In this document: positions 40,100-50,007 of the stretch, piece by piece | Numbering within the stretch: the first letter of the stretch is position 1 | Layout: each line of letters opens with the position of its first letter | Assembly (NCBI GenBank): GCA_029204225.1 | Contig: MU833380.1 | Coordinates: forward strand, 1-57,108 | Source of the DNA: Diphasiastrum complanatum | Taxonomy: Eukaryota; Streptophyta; Lycopodiopsida; Lycopodiales; Lycopodiaceae | Direction of reading: 5' to 3' | DNA length: 57,108 nucleotides | The notes under the pieces: generated by a model | Database searches by the model: none | Told to the model about the DNA's origin: nothing | Seen by the model: only the letters and a program-made list of their open reading frames with translations | Program-made: the position numbers and the translations under genes

Positions 40100-40585
40100 A
40101 TGGCACGGACCAAGCAAACTGCATGGGGCCACTCTGGTGGAATACCAATCTCAGGATCTGGGCAGGGAAGTCCACAACCACCACCTCGTCCACCACCACC
40201 ACCTCCTAGGCCAAGGGGCAGAAGAAGAGACCCACCCTGGCTCAAGGATATTCGGAAGCTACAGAAGACAAATAATCTTCTGATTCTGAAAGCTCACATA
40301 CAGAGATCCATCAGGCAGGTGACAAGAAGTCTATTTGTAGATGTGAGATGGATGGTAACGGCAATTGAGGTGTTGCACACAACATATGAGGATTTCCAGG
40401 TGAAATTTCTTTCTGATACTGTTGTTGCAGCTGTCCATGCCAAGAGGGTGACCATCATGCCCAAGGATTTCAACATTGTGTTCAGGCTTCGGGACACATA
40501 TGACAAATTTGTAGAATACTTTAGACCTGCTCCCTCCTCTCCTCCAAAACAAGATTCAGGGAGGTCAAAACGAAAGCAATCTTAA
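40100..40585 (+). CDS. Divergent histone H3-like domain (N-terminal part of an H3-Ulp1 gene)
   Basis: The start MARTKQTA is identical to the H3 tail through K4, followed by a Gly/Pro-rich tail unlike H3. From residue 48 the H3 histone fold aligns without gaps: LKDIRKLQKTNNLLILK (H3 LREIRKYQKSTELLIRK), QRSIRQV, DVRW, then residues 106-123, DTVVAAVHAKRVTIMPKD (H3 DTNLCAIHAKRVTIMPKD). Loop 1 has the H3 length, so there is no sign of the CENH3 insertion. H3 packs with H4 in nucleosomes; whether this protein does is unknown. The frame stops at TAA (40583), but the same frame continues open into a protease, so the stop looks like one nonsense change. The ATG at 40100 was chosen because it gives the H3 tail. 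Confidence 0.85.
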   Translation: MARTKQTAWGHSGGIPISGSGQGSPQPPPRPPPPPPRPRGRRRDPPWLKDIRKLQKTNNLLILKAHIQRSIRQVTRSLFVDVRWMVTAIEVLHTTYEDFQVKFLSDTVVAAVHAKRVTIMPKDFNIVFRLRDTYDKFVEYFRPAPSSPPKQDSGRSKRKQS

Positions 40586-41487
40586 CCATCTCGGCTTGTT
40601 ATTCGTTTACAGAGCGGGAGTGTATCAAAGAAGAGGAGGTCTCTTGACCCTCAAAATAAAGCGAGGGACTTTTTGAAGCCATCTCTTTTGAATGAGTTTC
40701 TTTCTTCTAGGCATTCTCCTCCTAAGTCTCTTTCTTCTCCTCCCAGAATTCCAACTTTAACTTCTCCTCCTAAATCATCCTCTCCTAATAAATCTCCCCC
40801 TCCTAAATCTCCTCCTCCTACTCCCAAATATATTAGTTTCCCTCCACCTGTTCTAGGAAATGATTTAGATGATTTTGTTAAGGTAAAGGTAGAATCAATT
40901 TTGAATGACAATTCTTTTTCTGGTTTATCTGTATTACTTCTGTCACCCCCTGCACTTGCCTTTGTAAATAGTCCTCAATATGTACAGTATGACCAATTGT
41001 TAAACGCGTATCTTAAAGGTTTAGGTCCTCGATACAGCTTTAGGATGCCGAAGACCAATGCTGGTCTCCCCCTCTCTAGTTTAGATACAGGTGAATTAGA
41101 AAGTAGGGATAAAATGCTAGGTGACAATGTAGGAGGTGGGGCCATTCAGTATTGGATGGAGTTTTTCCAGACCCCATTGTTTATAGATGTAGCATTGTTT
41201 CCTCTTCAATTCATGTCTGCATTTGATTTCCCTGATTTCAAAAGTCTGCACGATGATATGCTCCAATACGTCAGACTGGGGACTCCAATTCTCGTGCTGC
41301 CATACATAATAAAGTAAATGTCTGATTTTATTTTGTTAAAATTTTTATATGAATTTTCACATTTTTTCACATTGATTCTCATTAACTTATTGTTTTATGG
41401 TTGCAGTGATCATTGGAGCTTATATGTGTTGTCCTTATACGTCAATGATGAGGGTGTGTGTAATCCAGTTTGTTTAAAGATGAACTC

Positions 41488-41491
<4 letters not shown>

Positions 41492-41526
<35 letters not shown>
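41492..41526 (+). repeat. (CA)n microsatellite inside the protease exon
   Basis: About 17 CA units fall within the exon, translated as His-Thr repeats. Downstream, the sensible frame (HIQKILELFPVPNAEAYSKL) is offset by one base from the upstream frame, as expected if the repeat changed length by a number of bases not divisible by three. Confidence 0.9.
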
Positions 41527-41530
<4 letters not shown>

Positions 41531-41625
41531 TGCCAAGACCCATATCCAGAAAATACTGGAACTCTTTCCAGTACCAAATGCAGAAGCCTACTCGAAGTTG
41601 AAAATGGTTGAGGCATAAATTTTTC

Positions 41626-41783
41626 AATATCGGTCTGACGCGCCCTTGTAGTTATTGATTGGTTTATTTTCATAACGCACGCGCTGATCCGATATTCAAA
41701 AAATAGGTTTTTGATATCGGTTCGACGCGCAGTTGTTTCCGTTGTAGATTTAGTTATAACATCCTGCGCATTGATCCGATATC
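41626..41783. repeat. Two 71-bp hairpins within the protease intron
   Basis: 41626-41696 starts AATATCGGTCTGACGCGC and ends GCGCTGATCCGATATT. 41713-41783 starts GATATCGGTTCGACGCGC and ends GCGCATTGATCCGATATC. Each is an imperfect palindrome of exactly 71 bp. They share arms with each other and with those at 39.2-40.1 kb. Both lie in the predicted intron 41607-41811. Confidence 0.85.
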
Positions 41784-42078
41784 TCATAATTTTAAAATTT
41801 GGACTCTGCAGTCCTCCCAGCAGGTTGATTCTGTCAACTGTGGATGGTATACCGTATGCAATGCTAAATACTTTTTTAATTGGCTTGCACTACAAGATGG
41901 ACTTCCAGATCTGGAAGAGGTAATCTTCGAAAAATAACTTTTAATTGTGTTTTTGTTTTTTCCTAATTCAAATTAATATTGACTGATCTTTGATTAATTA
42001 CATTTAACTGTGCTTCCTCACTTTTAGCGAGAAAATGGTCTTTTCCCCTCCAAAGCATTGGCTGATTTGGCTCTATAA

Positions 42079-43344
42079 CCTTGTCCAATCTGATTCATTT
42101 TCTTATGCATTTTCATGTTGATTTTCACTCGCAGTTGGTGGAAGATGTGGAAAAACCTTTCAATTTCTCAAGACACTGCTCTAATGCATAATGGACAAGA
42201 TTTTGCATTTCATGCAAAAACTCAAGACTCCTAGTGGATAAACCAACTATGGGATGGAAATTTGCACAGTTTGAATCCAGATTCCTTGAAATAACATTAT
42301 TACTATCCTCTAGTTAACAGTTATAATCCCTCATCTGACATAGTAGGATCACCTAGTCGGTGGGAACAGTTATTCATAATCATAATGGATGGTCTGATCA
42401 CCCAAAAAACAAGTGCGCCTTGTGGAGCAACAAAAGTGACCATGCCAGCACTAGCCAATAAAAGACATGTTCTATATTCAATAAGACCATTTTCAAAGAC
42501 TTGTTTTAAGTATAGTAACTCACAAACTCCACATCTTGCAACATATGAAACCACGATCTTATCGCAAGAAAGAAAACTTGGTCATGCGTATCCTAGGAGA
42601 CAACTCTTTGACCTGAGTAGTGACAACAAATGACTAATCGAAGATTAGACACCAAACAATAATTCAACAGTTGGATCTGACTACAACTTTTTTCAATGAC
42701 TTGTGAATCAGCAAGGGTTCTTCTATTCATAACGTTGTTCCTTTCCAGCTATCAATACAAGATGGGACTACTCGTTGACACTGAACACAAACGAGGAGAT
42801 GCCATTTACAGAATGGCAATTATATAGAAGCTAAGCCTAGATATTGACTATGTAACAATTACCACCTTCAAAAATATGCAAATCCAAGAATTTATAAGCA
42901 TTCAATCATACATCAAAATTGAATCCATTGCACTAGAGCCCGGTGCCCCCAATAGACCGATTGATTAGCGTGCATTGAAAAATGTGGTGCAAGTACCTAC
43001 CGTACGCACAATACAGAATCATTCCCATTTTTCAAAATGAAATACTACAAATACTGAAAATTGGAGGCAAGTTACAGTCCATGCAGCAAATTGAAAGCTG
43101 CATTGTACACAAAATTAGGCAAAATGCAGAAGGGAACCAACCCTTGATCCAAAAGGTTCCTGCATTACAAAACATTCTAAAACAAATTTTCTACACGAAT
43201 GCGGCTTGGATTGCCATTATTGCAAAAGAAAAAACAACTTTGTGGTAATCAGAGAGTTTGCGAAGAACTTCCTATGAAAGCCTCAACACTTCAATCACGT
43301 TGTAAGTTCTAAACATCAATATCTCATCGTATTATTGTATATAC
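42079..43344. other. Between protease and ASG1-like genes
   Basis: No gene recognised. The right end should include the 3' UTR of the minus-strand gene ending at 43345. No terminal inverted repeat closing the 36-42 kb element was found. Confidence 0.35.
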
Positions 43345-46300
43345 CTAGAAGGGCTTATGTGTTTGGGAGTCAAAAAATTGAGGTAATGAAGCAATGCGTG
43401 GCAAATTCACCAGCAAATCTCCTGCTGAATTGTTCTTTGTGAGCCAAGGCTTTGACGAATCAGAACTATTCTCTAACATGCCGCTAAGTTCCCATTTGAA
43501 ATTACTCTCTTTAAATGGCTTCACGTCCTCCATATCCTCCTCCCTCCCACTTCGAGGCTCGTCCACTTGCAATCTTCTTGGCAAACACATGTTTGCGGGA
43601 AAAGAGTTCAAAGACATTTCCTCGGATGTCAGCAAAGGTGCACTGTACTGCACATCCTGTGCAAGAGAAGCGGACATAGCATGTACTCTTGTGGCGAGCG
43701 CAAATGCCTCTTCATGAGAAGCTATGGACAACAATGGCTCCCCTAACAAGACTTGAGCAATCTCATCCAGTACATTCCTCTCCAGAAATCTATTACTGTC
43801 TTCCATGAATCTGAAACTACTAGAAAGTAGTTCATGCTCCAGCTTATCTTGTGCTTCACGTGCAGGCATGAGATTGATCCCTTCAGAGTGAAGGCCAGAG
43901 GAAAATTCATCCTTCACACATAAGTCCCCATCACTGCTGGCAGTCTCTTCACCACCTCTCGTATCTATGACTGGAAAAAAGGAATATTTAATACTCATCT
44001 TCAGGATGCTATGGTAAACTCAGGGACAAAAAATCTAGCAACTAATATATCAAATTTCTGGGATAAATGACATGAACAACCAGATGTCACAAAGGTATCT
44101 TATAACAAGCTTATGTTTTGCAGCTGAACCTAACTTCAGAAAAAGTTGAAATGTTTTATTGTTCAATTAACTACCTGAGCTTGGAGAAGGTGTGTGAACT
44201 GACTGCACACCAAATTCAAACTTAGGAATGACCCTCGGAACATTTGTCAAGCCTTCATCAGTAGGTTTGATGCTACTTTGAGAAAAGAGTGACCGATCCT
44301 GCACATCATCATGCAAGCAAGTCTCCGAAGTCTCACACTTTAACAGCTGACAGCTTGTCTCTGGCTCTTCAAATTGAGTGCTGTTTGAAACTCCACTCAC
44401 GCTAGTGGTAATGCCACTGGCAAGTGCCTTAAGCCGAGGGTCACACTGCAAAAGCTTCTCATAGTGCTTATTAAGAACACCTTCGAGAAACTGCAAATAG
44501 TGGCGCCTGTCAAAAATAAAAACTGAGCTGAACTTAATATGCATACTTACTCCAGAAACACAAAAAATCACCAATGACTCTTACGAGTTGGTTGTAACAA
44601 CAAAAAGTTTCTCAAGACAGCACAAACAAAGGATTTTCTATTAAGTTCTAGCTTTCCAGTCCAAACATTGACCTGCTGATTGTAGCTTCTCCTCCTGTGA
44701 AGTCAGAAGTAGTCTGCCACAATGTATGCTTTCTTGGCTGGGGGTTAAGCTCCCTGAAAAATAGTGGGGGCCTTGAGACCTGGACATGCAAACCTGACAT
44801 GCTAAGATAATGGAGACAAGATAAAAACGCACTTAAATCCATATAAACAAGATTTAACAAGATGTATGCCCTTAGGTTTCTCAGTGGACTCGCAAATTAG
44901 TTGTTCCCTCACTCAAGAGCCCACCAACCTCAATCTCCAAAGTTCCAGGTTCATTTTCTGGGTAGCTTGCCTTTATCGCAGAAATATCTGACCATTGTAT
45001 TTCAATCTTGCTTTTTAGACCATTTTCCAGAACCTCCCACACAAGCTTGCGCTTTGCATAGTAGCACTTGGCAACCAGGTCTCCTTCATACCTCGAATAG
45101 CACTGCATCAACGCAATTCAAGAATGATTCAAATGGATGGGAGATATTTGAGCAAGGATGCACAAAAATGCAATTTTAAACAAATAATCCAGTAACGTCA
45201 GTATTTGCGAGATGGCCTAGTCACCAATAATAGAATACAAGATAGTGAATGTTATTCATCAAAAAAAACTAACAGTTTATGTCACCTTTGAAAACAAAAA
45301 ACAGAACTAACTTAAAACCGTCAACTAGGAAAGAACTGCCCACAAAAACTCAATTTCTTTAATGACACCTCAGTGCTCACTGCCACAGGCTCTTGCTTTT
45401 CTAAAACCCTATGGTAAGAAATTGATTGAACGAAGCAAAAGACCAAATATTCAGATTTTTCTTCAAAATCTGAGAATCTTTCTTACCAGAATAAGGCAAT
45501 AGCTTGAGACAAGAGTCGACTCGCAGTTTAATATGATGTAAAGCAAGCTGCAAGACTAAGGTCTCTAATGCTCTGTATTTTTTATTTAGCTTCAAATGGC
45601 CCTCTCCCCCACCTCCACGTTTTTTATGTTTTGAGTCTCTTGTATAAGACGGGAATCGAAGGTCTTCAGATGCAGACAGGAAAGGTCCTCAGTCTTATTT
45701 GATGAGGCTGGAATAGATATTACTGAAACATACAAGTGTCTCAGAAAAGAAAAAAGCATACATTGGAACCCATGTCCAAAAAACAGATTCTGTAGTTGAT
45801 GGAGATTTTAAGTCCTCAAGCAGAACACAGTATTGTAGATTTCTAAAACCCTGAACATCAACTGTAAATTTCTAAACACTGACTACTCTAAGTGGCCACT
45901 GGCCTTAAAAACTGTCCATCGCCATTTGAAACTTTTTTTCATGATTTATTTCACCCCAAGCAGCATTTGTAAGCGCCCCCCAACCCCCAATCACAATAAG
46001 TAAATCAGATTTTTTTTGAACGTTCTGATCCAGAACCCTCTGGAAAAACAAAAATCATTCCAAAATGCAACGCAACACAACTACTACATATATATTAACA
46101 AAAGTTCCACGGCACCTGTTTTTTTTTTTTAGTCATTTTTGGTATAAAAAACCAAAAAAAAAAAAAAAACGGTGCCGTGGTACGGCACCTGGATCCCGCA
46201 GCACCTGTGCCGTGGGGTACTTTGATATTAACTATAGATGGATATATATAGACACACACACATACATACACACAGAAGGGGGGAGGGGAAAGTAAACAAT

Positions 46301-49300
46301 GAGGAAAGAAAAAGGGTGCTTTTTTATGAGGTCCTCCAACCAAAGATGCAGCCCGCGTTCCGGAACGCATTCCAGATCGCGTTCCGGAACGTGATCCAGG
46401 ATTTCCCATTAGGGTTTCCCGGAACGCAAATTTTTTTTGTTTTTTTGATTTCAAACCTGCCAATATGGGGTATCATTTGAAAGGATTTCAAAAGAGCGGT
46501 TCTATTGCTTGGTTTCAGATAGTTAACCCCCAACATCTGCTAGTCACTTTATCAGATACTGAAGCAAATTGGTTTTGCAGATACGGATTTGTAGATATAA
46601 CATTGGCTAATCATTTCATTTGTATCTGCCTCAGTATTTCTGCTGCTATTCATTGGTCATTTGGATTGCAACTAGTTGTTGATCCCTCCACAATGACAAA
46701 AAAATTTGCAGATTATTTTGCGATCCGGGACAGAGTTTCTGGTCTTGGATCGCTGGCGATCCGGATCGTTTTTTGCAGCGGATCGCGATCCGCTGCAACA
46801 CAGCCTCCAACCAAAGGGCAAAACCGTTTCTTGAAAAAAGAAGCAAGCTTTAAGGAATGGCGGCGATGACCTTATACCTATCACTTTACTCTTGTTTAGA
46901 AATGAAGATTAATCCCTCCTTTTGGAACAGAGCCACCATCTTGTTGCACTGAAGTTAAACGTTTTGCCTTCCATGATGAATATAAAAATTGACATAAAAA
47001 ATGAGAAATTTATATCAGATTGACAAGATCTTCAAGTATTCAATATCGAAAAGATTCTTAAAGATACTATTTACGGAGATATGGTGTCGATCACACAAAG
47101 CGTAGATAAATAAGTGACCGTTGGTTAATGGCTCCTTTCCTCACCTCAAGGCTTGATGTCTGAAGGCACACATGGACATACAAGATGAAAAGAAGTGTAG
47201 AAACATCACTCAAAAGCAACAAAGGAAAAAGCTGCAAGAAGGTCAAAAACCATGGCACATGCAGCCCTTATGTGGTGATAATGTCCCTTTTGAGGACACA
47301 AGCCTAGATATTGCCAATTTTCAGCAAAAATGATTTTAATAAAAGACTTCAATGGAAGAACCTTGACAAGTATTATGCATGTGATCATCCTCTTTGGCTA
47401 TGCTAAACATCACAATAAGCCTTGAGAAATTTTCCAACAAAATCATCTATCACCCATCTTTGATTTAGAAATGCTAGAATTGGGCATACAAATTGATTGA
47501 TGTTGAGATTCATTGAGGAAAGAATTGTTGCATTTAAGTGCGTGAGAGGGAGCAATAGGAGAGAAAAGAGGTCAGAGGATACTGAATGAGAAAATAGATG
47601 GAGATTACTAATGCCTTACAGAATCTCATGCAATCATTCACCATAGGACTCACAAAAGAGCGATGGAGAGAACACACTGATTGAGAAAACTTTGCATACT
47701 CACGAACTTAGAAAGTACAAAGCCTTGCTAATGTTCTTCAGTCACTAGCTAAGACACATGCATAGAATAAAACTCATGGGCCCTCTACATGTGTGGCACC
47801 CATGCATCTACTCAATTACATTGAGTCACTTTTAATACCATGACTTACATGTAGGCTTACAAGCCAAAGCTGTTAAAACTCTAGAGTGTTGAGGAAGGAG
47901 TACTACCAAAAGGAGAAAGCAAACCTCATGAGCATCAAATTTCGTCACTTTGGGATTTGGATTACGCTTTGCTTCAGTAATTGCTCGTTTTGTATGTGTT
48001 AAAGAACACAGTACCTCTTGCATGATGTGCAACAAGGTACGACTCGGTAGAAGAATTGCCAATAGCACTTAAAGATCTGTTGGAAAGTCTTCCAGTTGCA
48101 TGGATACTGGTCCCATATAACCATAGTGTAGATATACAAGGGTTGTTCAATGTTATTCAATGTTTTGCGTGATCTAAAAATGTAACAAAGCAAACTTGGT
48201 TCTGATGCAACTATATGTGTGATTTAGTATTCCTGATATCTAATACAGCTTATTAATCCCTATCGATTTTTTTTTTAAGCTTTGTAGGCTATTTCTTTTT
48301 TCTTTTTACAGCTAAACAAATTTACAAAGAAACCCCACCCAAAAAAAAACGTTCTACTCCAGACAACCTATAATTCCGGAACATGCATCTATAAATTGTA
48401 TGGAATTCAAAAGATATTACTACTTTCTTACATTAAATGCAAGCACATTCACTATTTCTTTCATGGCAATTTTTCCAATTTGGATTAGCAATCAAATATG
48501 TGCAAATAATTCCAAAATGGCCACTTTCCAAAGCCTCATTTATACAGCTTAGAAAAGCAATCCTACAAAATGCAAAACAAACTCTTAATTTAAGCAAAGT
48601 GAAAAAAGAAAAGAAGGGCGTATCTCTCAATTTTCCTATAAATTTGAACAAGCTAGCCAGTCAATTGCAAGCAAAGCCAAGACAAAGAGGCGCCTAATTG
48701 CGATTGAGGCTTAAGAGACACTAAGGATATGCAAAAGACATGCATACACAAGAAAATATCAACACAAATTGATGGGAACATGGCAAAAAAATCCATAGTG
48801 TTATAGCACTCATTACAACAAAACTCAATTCAACAAGCCAACAAACATTTTGAAAGTCTCTTATGCCAAAAAGTTTTTATACGAAATGGGAGACAATAAT
48901 TGAAGCTCATCAATTTCCTATGAGGATGTCAAAGGCAAAAGCATGGTTTATAGAATAAGATACTGCAGATGGCGTATATGCATGGCCAATGGGAGAACCC
49001 AAGACATCTAAGGCATACAACTGCAAAATTTTTAGATGGGCAAAGAGGTTGAGATTCTCTAATTGCAGATTTTCAAAGTCCAAACCAATCCTTCATAAAA
49101 GAATGGATAACTCTCCAATTGTTAGAAAATGAAAAGACTATCTCACCAACTTTTGGGAGGGGCAAAGAGGTAATGATTCTCTACATGACAAATTTCTTGA
49201 ACGAATTTCTAAAAGAGACTTTTTTTGAAGAATGGAAATGGTCATAACTCTCTTATTGTTCAAAAATGAAAAAGAGACCCATGAGGGTCCGGGCTGGACG

Positions 49301-49941
49301 CGGGCATTCCGCGTCCGCGTCCGGCGTCCGGACCCAGACGCGTCCGAGCCCGGACGCGGGGTCGGACGCGTCCATATTTTTTTTTATTTTTTTTGCCTAA
49401 ATACAACTAAAAAAACTAAAAAAAAATTAAAACAAAAAAAAAAGCGGACACATCCGGGGACCCGGACGCACCCCTGGCGCATCCGCGTCCGGACGCAGGG
49501 TCCGCTTCCTTAGGACTAGACATATATTGGCAAAACCTTGGGGAATCATATTCAAAAAGAAACTTACTAGTTGCCAATTGTTTGGAAAAAAATTAGAAAG
49601 ATCAAACACTACGATGGATCACTTAATTCGAATCATAACACAAGCAACATCTCTTTTATCTTGTACAATTTCCAAAGGGGACATGATCCAGAAAAAGTTA
49701 TTGAAGGGCTCAAAAGAGGTAAAATATTCTCACAGGAGAACTCTATATGACTCAAGCTAAAACTCCCAATGGACTTACAATGAGAATATTTAGCAATGTA
49801 GGAGTCAAACAAATATGGCTACTCTCTCCAATGCTCTGTGGAATTTACAAAAACAAATTACAAAAATCGCTAAGACAAGAATCATTAAAGAATGAACATT
49901 AAAGCTACAAATTGTCACAAGTCAACTTAAATGATAAGTTG

Positions 49942-50007
<66 letters not shown>

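Larger units (their letters stand above)
40586..42078 (+). pseudogene. Ulp1/C48-type cysteine protease, in frame with the H3-like domain
   Basis: After the TAA the frame runs open to 41313: a basic patch (SKKRR), a Ser/Pro-rich linker (40690-40850), then folded sequence ending LVLPYII. Intron 41314-41406 joins it to NDHWSLYVL, the catalytic His motif (His codon 41411). LKMNSI follows at the usual LHMDSI position, with Asn instead of Asp (41483). Exon 41812-41919 reads SSQQVDSVNCGWYTV, supplying the oxyanion Gln and catalytic Cys (41839). The last exon, 42028-42078, ends KALADLAL. Ulp1 enzymes cleave SUMO or related modifiers, and C48 genes are carried by several plant transposon groups. The exon 41407-41606 is one base out of phase because of an internal CA repeat, so the copy is probably inactive. 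Confidence 0.75.

Noticed and set aside
40100-40585. The H3-like frame as a centromeric H3 (CENH3)
   Set aside because: Loop 1 has canonical H3 length, the tail starts ARTKQTA, and there is no CENH3-type signature.
40564-40612. A 49-bp GT..AG intron removing the TAA at 40583
   Set aside because: It is too short for a plant intron and would shift the downstream protease frame. In-frame continuation without splicing fits better.
46646-46884. Short minus-strand ORFs through the GATCCG cluster
   Set aside because: They are readings of palindromic words and are not conserved in type.
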